Below are positions 41,193 to 51,600 of a stretch of 61,134 nucleotides of DNA, one piece after another (position 1 is the first letter of the stretch; each line of letters opens with the position of its first letter). The translations under genes and the position numbers were made by a program. The notes below the pieces were generated by a model, which had not been told where the DNA came from, did no database searches, and saw only the letters and a program-made list of their open reading frames with translations. Source of the DNA: Azospirillum brasilense (GTDB taxonomy: Bacteria > Pseudomonadota > Alphaproteobacteria > Azospirillales > Azospirillaceae); assembly GCF_008365405.1 (NCBI RefSeq), contig NZ_QOKV01000030.1, positions 1 to 61,134 of the forward strand. The letters are read 5' to 3'.

Positions 41193-43691
41193 ATGAAAAA
41201 TCGGCGGGTGCGCCCCCTGACGGAACAGCAGCCTCTGGCGAGCTGGTTTTCCGCCTGGACTGCGGCATTTCCCTTCCTTGGACCCTTCGTCGAACCCTCG
41301 GAAAACGGGGCCGCAGGAAAATCAACGGGGGCAAAATCAACCGGGACAAAGCCGGTGGAAGAGACGACGGCCGGGAAAGGCGCGGATGGTTGGCCAACGC
41401 CGGCTTTCCCCAACCCGTTCAATGTTCCCAACCCGTTTCAGGACGCTTTCGACTATGGCGTCGACGCCATGCAGCGCTGGGTCCTGTTCCTGGATGTCCT
41501 GCGGCGCCGCGGCGACCAGTTCATGGACCACGCCGATAAAGGAAAGCCGCCCGTTCTGTCCTTCCCGTACGAGGTCGTGATGGAAGGGCGGAGGCTGAAG
41601 CGGCCGTGCAACTACATGCTGCTTCGCATTCTGCCGGACCCTGCCGTCGGCACCGACCCATCCAAGCGTCCGTTCGTCATCGTCGATCCGCGCGCCGGTC
41701 ACGGGCCCGGGATCGGCGGCTTCAAGCCGGACAGCCAGATCGGCACCGCACTGCGCGCCGGGCACCCCTGCTACTTCATCGGCTTTCATCCCGAACCGGA
41801 GCCGGGGCAGACCCTCGCCGACGTGGGTGAAGCGGAGGCCTTCTTCATCGAGCATGTCGGAAAACTGCACGACGGCGCGGCCGGCAAGCCGTGCGTCATC
41901 GGCAATTGCCAGGCCGGATGGGCGGTGATGGCGCTGAGCGCGGTCCGGCCCGACCTGATGGGACCGATCATCATCGCGGGCTCCCCGCTGTCCTATTGGG
42001 CCGGCGTGAAGGGGCGGAACCCGATGCGCTACCTCGGCGGGCTCTATGGCGGCGCGTGGCTCGCCGCCCTGGCCAGCGACCTCGGCAACGGCCGTTTCGA
42101 CGGGGCGCATCTGGTCGGCAACTTCGAGAAGCTGGACCCGGCCAACACCTATTGGAAGAAGGCGTACAACCTGTACGCCCATATCGACACGGAAGCGGAC
42201 CGCTACCTTGAGTTCGAAAAGTGGTGGAGCGGCTTCTTCCTGATGAATGGGGAGGAGATCGAGGTCATCACCGACGAACTGTTCGTCGGCAACAAGATGA
42301 CCAGCGGCGGCATCGTCCGGAACGGGCGCCGGCTGGATTTGCGGAACATCCGCTCGCCCATCCTGGTCTTCGCGTCCTTCGGCGACAACATCACGCCGCC
42401 GCAACAGGCGCTGGGCTGGATACTCGATCTCTACAGCGACGTCGAGGACATCCGGGCCCACGAGCAGACCATCGTCTACAATCTGCATCACGACATCGGG
42501 CATCTGGGCATCTTCGTGTCCGGCCGCGTCGCCCGCAAGGAAACGTCGGAGTTCGTCGAGAACATCGACTTCATCGACCTGCTGCCACCGGGTCTCTACG
42601 AGATGATCCTTCAGCCGAAGGACCCGAACGTCCCCGGCGCCGATCTGGTCGCGGGCGATTACGTGACGCGGTTCGAGCCGCGCACGCTCGACGACATCCG
42701 CGGGCTTGGCGGCAACACGCCGGAGGACGACCGACGCTTCGCCGCGGTGGCCCGCATCTCGGACATCAACAAGGGCCTGTACGCCACCTTCGCCCGGCCT
42801 TCGATCCAGGCGACCGTCAACGAGCCCTTCGCCGAATGGCTGCGGATGATGAACCCGGCGCGCAGCCAGTACTACCTGTTTTCGCACCTCAACCCCTTCA
42901 TGGCGGCGGTCGGCCCCATGGCCGATTGGGTGCGCGAGCACCGCCGCCCGGTGAGCCCGGACAACCCGTACCTGAGCGCGCAGAACCGCGTTTCGGACGA
43001 GATCGTGCAGGGGCTCGACCGCTGGCGGGACGCGCGCGACGGCGCCGTCGAGCGCCTGTTCATGGGCCTCTACAACGCACCGCTCCTTCAGGCTCTGGTC
43101 GGGCTGGCCGCGCCGGGCGAGGACGCGCGGCCGCCGCACGTCCGCGACGAGGCGTTCGAAGCCCTGTTCGAGAAGCGGATGGCCGAAATCATGGCCCGCG
43201 TCGAGGAAGGCGGTGTGCGGGAGGCGCTGTTCCGTGTCCTGATCCACGCACGGCGCGGCGAAGGCGCCCTCGACGAGCGCGCCTTCCAGATGCTGCGGAA
43301 GATCCGCGAGGAGCATCCCGGCACCCAGCACCAGTCCATGGACGCCGTCCGCGCGGTCTTCCGCGAACAGGTCTTCCTGATGCTGATGGACGAAGCCGCG
43401 GCGATGAGCGCGCTGCCCAAGCTGCTGTCCGGCGAGAAGGAGCGCAAGGAGGTGATGGCGCTGGCGGAGCGCGTCCTGGAGGCCTCCGGGCCTTTGACCC
43501 CCGACCAGCGCGCCCGCCTGCGGCAGGTGGACGCTCTTTTGCAGAACAAGGAGGAGCGGATCGAGGCCGAGCGCGAGCCGCCCCTGCGCGTGCTGCCCGG
43601 TTCCGGCGGATCGTCCCTGGGCAGGGCCGCCTCCGACATCAGCAGGACAGACGCGCAGCGCAGGGTGATGGGCACCGCGAAAGCCAAGTGA
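41193..43691 (+). CDS. DUF3141 protein, PHA-synthase-like alpha/beta hydrolase
   Basis: An 832-residue protein of the DUF3141 family, distantly related to poly(3-hydroxyalkanoate) synthases. The N-terminal 80 residues are variable and Lys/Thr/Gly-rich. The hydrolase core spans about 120-480, with RPFVIVDPRAGHGPGIGGFK (about 158) and a nucleophile elbow VIGNCQAGWAVMALSA (about 235) in which Cys replaces the usual Ser, as in PhaC. SPILVFASFGDNITPP and NLHHDIGHLGIFVS hold the likely Asp and His. The C-terminal 300 residues are helical. Acyl transfer or thioester/polyester cleavage is inferred. ATG 41193 has AGAGGG 6 nt upstream; the open frame extends earlier without conserved sequence. First gene of a run with the 158-residue unknown, pta and ackA. 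Confidence 0.88.
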   Translation: MKNRRVRPLTEQQPLASWFSAWTAAFPFLGPFVEPSENGAAGKSTGAKSTGTKPVEETTAGKGADGWPTPAFPNPFNVPNPFQDAFDYGVDAMQRWVLFLDVLRRRGDQFMDHADKGKPPVLSFPYEVVMEGRRLKRPCNYMLLRILPDPAVGTDPSKRPFVIVDPRAGHGPGIGGFKPDSQIGTALRAGHPCYFIGFHPEPEPGQTLADVGEAEAFFIEHVGKLHDGAAGKPCVIGNCQAGWAVMALSAVRPDLMGPIIIAGSPLSYWAGVKGRNPMRYLGGLYGGAWLAALASDLGNGRFDGAHLVGNFEKLDPANTYWKKAYNLYAHIDTEADRYLEFEKWWSGFFLMNGEEIEVITDELFVGNKMTSGGIVRNGRRLDLRNIRSPILVFASFGDNITPPQQALGWILDLYSDVEDIRAHEQTIVYNLHHDIGHLGIFVSGRVARKETSEFVENIDFIDLLPPGLYEMILQPKDPNVPGADLVAGDYVTRFEPRTLDDIRGLGGNTPEDDRRFAAVARISDINKGLYATFARPSIQATVNEPFAEWLRMMNPARSQYYLFSHLNPFMAAVGPMADWVREHRRPVSPDNPYLSAQNRVSDEIVQGLDRWRDARDGAVERLFMGLYNAPLLQALVGLAAPGEDARPPHVRDEAFEALFEKRMAEIMARVEEGGVREALFRVLIHARRGEGALDERAFQMLRKIREEHPGTQHQSMDAVRAVFREQVFLMLMDEAAAMSALPKLLSGEKERKEVMALAERVLEASGPLTPDQRARLRQVDALLQNKEERIEAEREPPLRVLPGSGGSSLGRAASDISRTDAQRRVMGTAKAK

Positions 43692-43738
43692 ACCCGGCGC
43701 CGACGCACGGGACTGACAAGCAACAAGGGGAACGCGTC

Positions 43739-44215
43739 ATGAGCAACATGGACCAGACCAAGGCGGCCGCAGCCGTCCCCGACATCGGCGACGACCTGAT
43801 TTCGCCCGCCGAACTCCGGAAGCTCGCCGAGGAGCACGAGATGGCCCTGCTCCAGGAAGCCCTGGAGCGGGAAAAGAAGCACATGAAGGAACAGGACACC
43901 GTCCGCGAAGCCTTCATGAACCAGCACATCCGCCCCGACGCCAAGGAGCGGTTCACCCGCGCGGTGCGCGACGCCGCGTCGCGCGGCGTGAAGGAAATCC
44001 AGGTGGCGCGCTTCCCGAGCAGCTACTGCACCGACGGTGGCCGGGCGATCAACAATTTCGAGCCGGACTGGCCGAATTCCCTGACCGGCTTCGCCCGCGA
44101 AGCCTACGAGGTCTTCGACAAGAATCTGAGGGCGAAGGGCTACAAGCTGCGGGCGCAGATCCTGGACTATCCCGGCGGCATGCCGGGGGATGTCGGGCTG
44201 TATCTGCGCTGGTGA
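43739..44215 (+). CDS. Unknown 158-residue protein of the DUF3141-pta-ackA cluster
   Basis: A soluble protein with no signal peptide. The N-terminal half is a long charged helix (ELRKLAEEHEMALLQEALER and on); the C-terminal half has conserved-looking blocks FTRAVRDAASRGVKEIQVARF, SSYCTDGGRAINNFEPDWP and ILDYPGGMPGDVGLYLRW. I do not recognise a family. It starts 47 bp after the DUF3141 stop with AAGGGG as ribosome site and ends 12 bp before pta, so it belongs to the operon. A partner or adaptor of DUF3141 or Pta is possible. Confidence 0.75.
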   Translation: MSNMDQTKAAAAVPDIGDDLISPAELRKLAEEHEMALLQEALEREKKHMKEQDTVREAFMNQHIRPDAKERFTRAVRDAASRGVKEIQVARFPSSYCTDGGRAINNFEPDWPNSLTGFAREAYEVFDKNLRAKGYKLRAQILDYPGGMPGDVGLYLRW

Positions 44216-44227
44216 GGGGGGAACGCC

Positions 44228-45187
44228 ATGGCCGGCAACCAGCCACCCTCCCCGCGTCGGCATGAAAAGTACGAACGGCTGGTCGCCGCCTGCCGCGAGA
44301 TCTCCCCCATCCCCACGGCGGTGGCGCATCCCTGCGACGCCTCGTCCCTGGGCGGCGCCGTCGATGCGGCCCGCCAGGGCTTCATCACCCCGATCCTGAT
44401 CGGTCCGGCCGCGCGCATCCGGGCCGTGGCGGACGAGTCCGGGCTCGACATCGCCCCGTACGAGATCGTGGATGTGCCGCACAGCCACGCCGCCGCCGCC
44501 ACGGCGGTGGAACTGGTGCGCCAGGGGCGTGCGCAGCTTCTCATGAAGGGAAGCCTGCACACGGACGAACTGCTGCGCGAGGTGGCGAGGAAGGACAGCG
44601 GGCTGCGGACGGAACGGCGCATCAGCCACGTCTTCATCATGGACGTGCCGACCTACGGGAAGCCGCTGTTCATCACCGACGCCGCGGTGAACATCGCGCC
44701 GACCCTGGAGGACAAGCGCGACATCATCCAGAACGCCATCGATCTGGCGCGGGCGTTGGGGAATCCCCAGCCGAAGGTGGCGATCCTGTCGGCGGTCGAG
44801 ACCATCAACCCGAAAATCCCCTCCACCGTGGAGGCCGGCGCGCTGTGCAAGATGGCCGACCGTGGGCAGATCACCGGCGGCCTGCTGGACGGGCCGCTGG
44901 CGCTCGACAACGCCATCAGCCCCGAAGCGGTGAGGATCAAGGGCATCGACTCTCCGGTCGCCGGGCAGGCCGACATTCTCGTCGTGCCGGATCTGGAGGC
45001 GGGCAACATGCTCGCCAAGAACCTGACCTTCCTGGCGAACGCCGATGCCGCCGGCGTCGTGCTGGGAGCGCGGGTGCCCATCGTGCTGACCAGCCGGGCC
45101 GACAGCGTCATGACGCGCATGGCCTCCTGCGCCGTGGCGGCGCTGTACGCGCACCGGCAGCGGGTCGAGCAGCCGGTGAAGGGGTGA
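44228..45187 (+). CDS. pta: Phosphate acetyl/butyryltransferase (short Pta)
   Basis: A 319-residue enzyme of the PTA_PTB family exchanging CoA for phosphate on short acyl groups (acyl-CoA + Pi to acyl-phosphate). It lacks the N-terminal DRTGG part of long Pta and the MaoC-like domain of some fused forms. Family blocks: LLMKGSLHTDELLREVARK (about 99-117), RRISHVFIMDVPTYGKPLFI, ITGGLLDGPLALDNAIS (about 216-232) and DILVVPDLEAGNMLAKNL (about 249-266). Acetyl or butyryl preference is not clear from sequence. GAGGGGGGAACGCC gives a strong ribosome site. ackA follows 7 bp later, forming an ATP-yielding pair. Confidence 0.93.
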   Translation: MAGNQPPSPRRHEKYERLVAACREISPIPTAVAHPCDASSLGGAVDAARQGFITPILIGPAARIRAVADESGLDIAPYEIVDVPHSHAAAATAVELVRQGRAQLLMKGSLHTDELLREVARKDSGLRTERRISHVFIMDVPTYGKPLFITDAAVNIAPTLEDKRDIIQNAIDLARALGNPQPKVAILSAVETINPKIPSTVEAGALCKMADRGQITGGLLDGPLALDNAISPEAVRIKGIDSPVAGQADILVVPDLEAGNMLAKNLTFLANADAAGVVLGARVPIVLTSRADSVMTRMASCAVAALYAHRQRVEQPVKG

Positions 45188-45194
45188 GGTCGCC

Positions 45195-46397
45195 ATGACC
45201 GAGACGACCATGACCGAAACGGGCATGACCGAAACGATCCTGGTCATCAACGCCGGTTCCTCCAGCATCAAGTTCCAGCTGTTCGATGTGGCGGACGGGA
45301 CGCTGCCGGGGCGCCTGCGCGGCCGGATCGAGGGGATCGGCACGGCGCCCCGGCTGGTTCTCCAGGACGGAAGCGTTCCCTTGCCGGCTGAATCCGGTGA
45401 CGGGGTTCCCGGCGCGCTGGCCTTTCTCGGCGCGTGGCTGCGGGAACGGCTGAGCGGCGCCATGCCGGTGGCGGTCGGGCATCGTGTGGTTCACGGCGGA
45501 CCGGCCTACGACACCCATGTGGCGGTGGACGACACGGTGATCGGGACGCTGGAACGCTACGTTCCGCTCGCCCCGCTCCACCAGCCGAACAATCTGGCGC
45601 CGATCCGGGCGATCCGGAAACTCCTGCCGGATGTGCTTCAGGTGGCCTGCTTCGACACGGCCTTTCACCGGCACCATTCCGAACCGGCCGACCGCTACGC
45701 CATCCCGGACTCCCTTTACCAGGAAGGCGTGCGGCGCTACGGCTTTCACGGCCTGAGCTACGAATACATCGCCGGGCGCCTGCCGGACCTCGCCCCCGGA
45801 ATCGCCGGCGGACGGGTCGTCGTCGCGCATCTTGGCAGCGGGGCCAGCATGTGCGCCATCCAAGATGGGCGCAGCGTCGACAGCACCATGGGATTCACCG
45901 CGCTGGACGGGCTGCCGATGGGGACGCGGCCAGGGCAGTTGGACCCCGGCGTGGTCCTGTACCTGATGGACAAGGGCACGGACGCCCGCGCCATCGAACG
46001 GCTGCTGTACCACGACTGCGGTCTGAAGGGGCTGTCCGGCATCAGCAACGACGTCCGTGACCTGCTGGCCAGCACCGACCCGCGCGCCAGCCTCGCGCTG
46101 GACTGCTTCGTCTACCGGGCGAGCCTCGCCATCGGGGCGCTGGCCGCCGCCATGGGGGGCATCGACGGGCTCGTGTTCACGGCCGGCATCGGCGAACGGG
46201 CGCCCGCCATCCGCAAGGCCATCGCGGAGCGGGCGCGCTGGCTCGGCTTCGACCTCGACGAGGCGGCCAACGCCGCGAACGCGCTGTGCATCACGACGCC
46301 GGACAGCCGGGTCAAGGGCTGCGTCATCCCGACCGACGAGGAACGGATGATCGCGCTTCATACCCGCAACATCCTCCGCCGCCACCGCTCCGCGTGA
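45195..46397 (+). CDS. ackA: Acetate/propionate kinase
   Basis: A 400-residue ASKHA-fold kinase making ATP from acyl-phosphate (or the reverse). Blocks: ILVINAGSSSIKFQLFD (about 14-30), VGHRVVHGGPAYDT (about 95), ACFDTAFHRHHSEPADRYAI (about 155), RRYGFHGLSYEYIA (about 180), VAHLGSGASMCAIQDGRSVD (about 213) and GIDGLVFTAGIGERAPAIRK (about 323). Full length. The N-terminus repeats MTETTMTETGMTETI, giving three in-frame ATGs (45195, 45210, 45225); GTGAGG lies before the first. Together with Pta it links acyl-CoA to ATP. Confidence 0.95.
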   Translation: MTETTMTETGMTETILVINAGSSSIKFQLFDVADGTLPGRLRGRIEGIGTAPRLVLQDGSVPLPAESGDGVPGALAFLGAWLRERLSGAMPVAVGHRVVHGGPAYDTHVAVDDTVIGTLERYVPLAPLHQPNNLAPIRAIRKLLPDVLQVACFDTAFHRHHSEPADRYAIPDSLYQEGVRRYGFHGLSYEYIAGRLPDLAPGIAGGRVVVAHLGSGASMCAIQDGRSVDSTMGFTALDGLPMGTRPGQLDPGVVLYLMDKGTDARAIERLLYHDCGLKGLSGISNDVRDLLASTDPRASLALDCFVYRASLAIGALAAAMGGIDGLVFTAGIGERAPAIRKAIAERARWLGFDLDEAANAANALCITTPDSRVKGCVIPTDEERMIALHTRNILRRHRSA

Positions 46398-46424
46398 CAC
46401 GGTCCTGGGAAGGAGAGAGGCATC

Positions 46425-47552
46425 ATGCCCTGGTCATCTGGGTTCGGGTCATCTGGGTTCGGGTCATCCGGATTTTGGTCATCCGGATCGGCGATTGTCG
46501 CCGGCCTCCTGCTTCTCGGCTGCGAGCAGCCGGTGCCGCCACCGGCCGAGGCGACGCTGATCCGCGCCCTGCCGGTGCAGGTGAGCCAGTTCGACCGCAC
46601 CGCCGCGCTGACCGGTGAGATCCAGGCCCGCCACGAAAGCAACCTCGGCTTCCGCGTCGGCGGCAAGGTGGTCGAGCGGCTGGTGGACGTGGGGCAGACG
46701 GTCACGTCCGGCCAACTGCTGGCACGGCTGGACAACCAGGACCAGACCAACGCCTTGCGGTCCGCCGAATCCGACGTGGCGGCGGCGCAGGCCGCCGTCG
46801 AGCAGAGCCGGACTCAGGAGGAACGCCAGCGCTCCCTGCTCGCCAACGGCTTCACAACCCGGGTCCAGTACGACAACGCCCAGAAGCGCTACCAGCAGGC
46901 GCAGGCCGAACTGAACTCCGCCGAGGCACAGCTGGGCTCGGCCCGCGACACGCTGTCCTACACCGAACTGCGGGCCGACCGCGACGGGGTCATCACGGCT
47001 AAGACGGCGGAGCCCGGCCAGGTGGTCGCCGTCGGCCAAACGGTGTTGCGGCTGGCCGATCCGGGAGAGCGGGAAGCGGTCTTCCAGGTACCGGGCGCCA
47101 GCATTCGGCTGGAAGGACGGGAGGGCCTGCCGACGGTCGAGGTGCGGCTCGTCAACGATGCGAAGACCGTCACCGAGGGAACGATCCGCGAGGTGTCTCC
47201 GGGGGTCGATCCGGTGACCCGGACCTACACCGTAAAGGTTTCCCTGCCCAACGCCCCCGACGCCTTCCTGCTGGGTTCCTCCGTCGTCGGGCGGGCCAAG
47301 CTGCCGGCGCGGCCGGTGGTCAATCTGCCGTCCTCGGCGCTGTTCCAGACGGAGAATGGAGACCCGGCGGTGTGGGTCGTGGCGCGGCCGGCCGACACAG
47401 TGAGCCTGCGCCCCGTCTCCGTCCTGCAATACGACACCGGCACGGTCACCGTCTCCAGCGGCCTCGACAACGGCGATCTGGTGGTGGTCGGCGGCGTCCA
47501 GAAGCTGCGGCCGGACCAGAAGGTCACCATCAAGCCGGGGAGCGGCGCATGA
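46425..47552 (+). CDS. RND efflux periplasmic adaptor (membrane fusion lipoprotein), copy 1
   Basis: A 375-residue HlyD/MFP lipoprotein: odd Gly/Ser/Phe-repeat N-terminus, hydrophobic segment and lipobox LLLLGC (Cys about 33), lipoyl-like halves (FRVGGKVVERLVDVGQTVTS and RADRDGVITAKTAEPGQVVA) around a helical hairpin (about 100-165), then a beta-barrel and membrane-proximal region. It links an RND pump to an outer-membrane channel. The region coding for residues 3-22 is a 15-bp tandem repeat. ATG follows AAGGAGAGAGG. Its stop overlaps the next ATG (47549-47552). Confidence 0.9.
   Translation: MPWSSGFGSSGFGSSGFWSSGSAIVAGLLLLGCEQPVPPPAEATLIRALPVQVSQFDRTAALTGEIQARHESNLGFRVGGKVVERLVDVGQTVTSGQLLARLDNQDQTNALRSAESDVAAAQAAVEQSRTQEERQRSLLANGFTTRVQYDNAQKRYQQAQAELNSAEAQLGSARDTLSYTELRADRDGVITAKTAEPGQVVAVGQTVLRLADPGEREAVFQVPGASIRLEGREGLPTVEVRLVNDAKTVTEGTIREVSPGVDPVTRTYTVKVSLPNAPDAFLLGSSVVGRAKLPARPVVNLPSSALFQTENGDPAVWVVARPADTVSLRPVSVLQYDTGTVTVSSGLDNGDLVVVGGVQKLRPDQKVTIKPGSGA
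46441..46485 (+). repeat. 15-bp tandem repeat at the start of the adaptor gene
   Basis: Three head-to-tail 15-bp units (GGTTCGGGTCATCTG and variants) start at 46441, 46456 and 46471, coding for repeated GFGSS/GFWSS in the signal peptide. In-frame copy-number change would alter the leader length. Confidence 0.9.
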
Positions 47553-48688
47553 CCGGCATCGCGCGGCCGAACACGTGGCGGCCAACCACGAACCCGCTGC
47601 TCATCGCGCTTCTGGCCCTGGCCCCGGCGCTGGCGGCCTGTCAGCCGCAGGGCGGCCATCACGCCGACGCGGCGCCGGTGATCCGGCCGGTGCGGACCAT
47701 CACCGTGGAGCCGGTGACCTTCCGGATGGGCGGCTCCGCCACCGGAACCATCGAGGCGCGGGCCGACGCCGACCTTGGCTTCCGCATCGCCGGAAAGCTG
47801 GTCGAGCGCAAGGTCGATGTGGGCAATCTGGTCAAGGCCGGCGACGTGCTGGCGCGGCTGGACGACCAGGACCAGCGCAACGCGCTGCGGACCGCCGAGG
47901 CGAACCTCGCCTCCGCGCAGGCCGATCAGGTGCAGGCGCGCAACGAGGAGTCCCGCAAGCGGGAACTGCTGGCCAACGGCAACGCCCCCCAGGCGCAGTA
48001 CGACGCGGCGCTGCTGGCGATGCGCACCGCCGACGCCAAGGTCGTCGCGACGCAGGCGGCGCTGCAATCGGCCCGCGACCGGGTCGGCTACACAGAGCTG
48101 CGGGCGGATCGGGACGGCGTGGTGACCACCATCGGGGCCGAGCCCGGACAGGTGGTCGAAGCCGGCCAGATGGTGGTGCGCGTCGCCCAGCCGGAGGAGC
48201 GCGAAGCCGTCTTCAACGTCGCCGAGACCGGCATCCGGGCGGCACCGAAGGACCCGGTGATCGAGGTCTCGCTGGCCGGCGCGCCGGACATCGCGGCGGT
48301 GGGCCGCGTCCGCGAGATCTCGCCCCAGGCCGATCCCGTCACCCGGACCCACACCGTCCGGATCGCGCTGGACAACCCGCCCGACGCCCTGCGCCTCGGC
48401 GCGACCGTCGTCGGCCGCCTGAAGCAGCCGCCCGCTCCGGTGGTCGAGCTGCCGGGAACGGCGCTGTTCGAGGAGGCGGGGCGGAGCTTCGTCTGGGTCG
48501 TCGATCCGAAGGCCCAGACCGTCCGGCGCCAGCCGGTCGTGATTAGGGCCAGGGAAAGCGATGGCCCGGTCATCGTCACCGAGGGCCTGACCCGCGGCGA
48601 CGTCGTGGTCACCGCCGGCGTGCACAGCCTGAGCGAAGGCCAGCGGGTCCGGTTCAACCAGAAAATAGAAACGGCGGCGGCACCATGA
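47549..48688 (+). CDS. RND efflux periplasmic adaptor, copy 2
   Basis: A 379-residue paralogue of the preceding adaptor: signal peptide and lipobox LAAC (Cys about 31), lipoyl halves FRIAGKLVERKVDVGNLVKA and RADRDGVVTTIGAEPGQVVE, helical hairpin, then HTVRIALDNPPDALRLGATV. It shares with copy 1 the blocks ERxVDVG, YTELRADRDGV and AEPGQVV in the same order and spacing. Both stop codons overlap the next start by ATGA, so the two adaptors and the pump are made in a fixed series. A hetero-adaptor complex or two alternative adaptors are both possible. Confidence 0.92.
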   Translation: MTGIARPNTWRPTTNPLLIALLALAPALAACQPQGGHHADAAPVIRPVRTITVEPVTFRMGGSATGTIEARADADLGFRIAGKLVERKVDVGNLVKAGDVLARLDDQDQRNALRTAEANLASAQADQVQARNEESRKRELLANGNAPQAQYDAALLAMRTADAKVVATQAALQSARDRVGYTELRADRDGVVTTIGAEPGQVVEAGQMVVRVAQPEEREAVFNVAETGIRAAPKDPVIEVSLAGAPDIAAVGRVREISPQADPVTRTHTVRIALDNPPDALRLGATVVGRLKQPPAPVVELPGTALFEEAGRSFVWVVDPKAQTVRRQPVVIRARESDGPVIVTEGLTRGDVVVTAGVHSLSEGQRVRFNQKIETAAAP

Positions 48689-51600
48689 CCGGCTTCAATC
48701 TCTCCGAGTGGGCTCTGCGCCACCGCTCCTTCGTCTGGTACCTGATCATCTCGCTGACCTTGGCGGGCGGCATGGCCTACATGCGCCTCGGCCGCGAGGA
48801 GGACCCGGCCTTCACGATCAAGACCATGGTGGTCCAGGCCAACTGGCCCGGCGCCACCATCGAGGACACCATGAAGCTGGTGACCGACCCGATCGAGAAG
48901 AAGCTGGAGGAGATCCCCTATCTCGACTACGTCAAGAGCTACACCAAGCCCGGCATCTCGGTCGTCTACGTCAACCTGAAGGACTACACGCCGGCCGAGG
49001 CGGTGCCCGACCTGTGGTATCAGGTCCGCAAGAAGATCGCCGACATGAAGGCCACCCTGCCGCAGGGCGTGCAGGGGCCGGCCTTCAACGACGAGTTCGG
49101 CGACACCTTCGGCACGGTCTTCGCCTTCACCGCCGACGGCTTCAGCTACCGCGAGCTGAAGGATTATGCGGAGACCGCGCGGGCCGATCTCATGCGCGTG
49201 CCGGACGTCGGCAAGATCCAGTTCGTCGGCGTCCAGAACGAGCGGATCTACCTCGACTTCTCGACGCGCAAGCTGGCCGCGATGGGGATCGACCGCGAGC
49301 AGGTCATCGCCGAGCTTCAGGCCCAGAACGCCGTGGCCCCGGCCGGCGTGGTGCAGGCGGGCGACGAGAAGATCTCGGTCCGGGTCAGCGGCGCCTTCAC
49401 GTCGGAGGACAGCCTGCGCGCCATCAGCCTGCGCGCCAACGACAAGTTCTACCGGCTGGCCGATCTGGCGGACATCCGGCGCGGCTACGCCGACCCGCCG
49501 TCACCGCTGTTCCGCTACAACGGGCAGCCGGCCATCGGGATGATCATCTCCATGGCGGCCGGCGGCAACGTGCTGACCTTCGGCGAGGGCATCCGCGAGC
49601 GGATGCGGCAGGTCGAGGCGAACCTGCCGGTGGGCATCGGCGTCCACCTCGTCGCCAACCAGTCGGTGGTGGTGGAGGAATCGGTCGCCGGCTTCACCAA
49701 GGCGCTGAAGGAAGCGGTCGTCATCGTCCTGGTGGTCAGCTTCATCAGCCTGGGGCTGCGCGCCGGGCTGGTGGTGGCGACCTCCATCCCGCTGGTGCTG
49801 GGCATGACCTTCATCGGCATGGAGTTCTTCGACATCACGCTCCAGCGCATCTCGCTGGGCGCGCTGATCATCGCGCTCGGCCTGCTGGTGGACGACGCCA
49901 TGATCACCGTGGAGATGATGATCACCAAGCTGGAGGAGGGCTTCAGCCTGGATAAGGCGGCGACCTTCGCCTACACCTCCACGGCCTTTCCCATGCTGAC
50001 CGGCACGCTGATCACCGTGGCCGGTTTCATCCCCATCGGCTTCGCCCAGGGCGGTGCGGCGGAATACTGCTTCACGCTGTTCGCCGTGGTGGCGATGGCG
50101 CTGCTGTTCTCCTGGATCGTGGCGGTCCTGTTCGCGCCCCTCATCGGGGTGAACGTGCTGCCCAAGACCATGAAATCGAAGCATGGCGGCGAACCGGGAC
50201 GCCTGATGCGGATGTTCCGGGGCAGCCTGCGCTTGGCCATGCGGGCGCGCTATCTGGTGATCGTCGCCACGCTGCTGCTGTTCGGCCTGTCGGTCTTCGG
50301 CCTGCGCTTCGTCCAGCAGCAGTTCTTCCCCGCCTCCGACCGCCCGGAGCTGCTGGTCAATCTGACCCTGCCGCAGACGGCCTCGATCCGGGCGACCGAG
50401 GAGGTGGTGGATCGCTTCGAGAGGGTGCTGGCGGCCGACCCCGACGTCGAGCGCTGGAGCTTCTACGTCGGCCAGGGCGCGGTGCGCTTCTACCTGCCGC
50501 TCGACGTGCAGCTGGCCAACGACTACTTCGCGCAGGCCGTGGTGGTGACCAAGGGCTACAAGGTCCGCGAGGACGTCCGCGCCCGGCTGGAGAAGGTGCT
50601 GAACGAGAACTTCTCCGATCTGAACACGCGGGTCAGCCCGCTGGAGATGGGGCCGCCGGTCGGCTGGCCGATCCAGTACCGCGTCTCCGGACCCGACGTT
50701 GGCGAGGTGCGGGCCATCGCCGCCCGGATGGCCGACACCATCGGCACCAACCCCTACACGCTGCTGGTCAACTACGACTGGAACGAGCCGTCGAAGGTGG
50801 TGCGGGTCGATGTGGACCAGGACAAGGCCCGCCTGCTGGGGATCAGCTCCAAATCGCTCAATCAGGCGCTGAACGCCACAGTGTCGGGTGCCGCCTTCAC
50901 GCAGGTGCGCGACGACATTTATCTGATCGACGTGGTCGCCCAGGCGACCAACGCGGAGCGCAGCTCCATCGAGACGCTGCGCAACCTCCAGATCGCTATT
51001 CCGGACGGCCGCACCGTGCCGCTGGGCGAGGTCGCGACCATGCGCTACGACCTGGAGCAGCCGGTGGTCTGGCGGCGGACGCGCCTGCCGACCATCACCG
51101 TCCAGGCCGATCTGGTCCCCCCGCTGCAGGCCGCGACGGTGGTGCAGCAGCTGGCCCCGGCGGTGGAGGAACTGCGGCGCAGCCTGCCGCCCGGCTACTC
51201 CATCGAAGCGGGCGGCACGGTGGAGAACAGCGCCAAGGGCATGGCCTCGATCACCGCCGTCTTCCCGATCATGGTCTTCGTCATGCTGACTATCCTCATG
51301 ATCCAGCTTCAGAGCTTCCAGAAGCTGTTCCTGGTCATCAGCGTGGCGCCGCTCGGCCTGATCGGCGTCGTCGCGGCGCTGCTGCCGACCGGCACGCCGC
51401 TGGGCTTCGTCGCCATTCTGGGCGTGGTCGCGCTGATCGGCATGATCGTCCGCAACTCGGTCATCATGATCGCCCAGATCGACGAGCATCTGGAGGCCGG
51501 GGAGCATCCCTGGGACGCCGTCATCAACGCCACCATGCACCGCGTGCGGCCGATCCTGCTGACGGCGGCGGCGGCCAGCCTGGGCATGATCCCCATCGCG

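Noticed and set aside
46441..46485. CRISPR-like repeats
   Set aside because: 15-bp units without spacers inside a reading frame; a simple coding tandem repeat.
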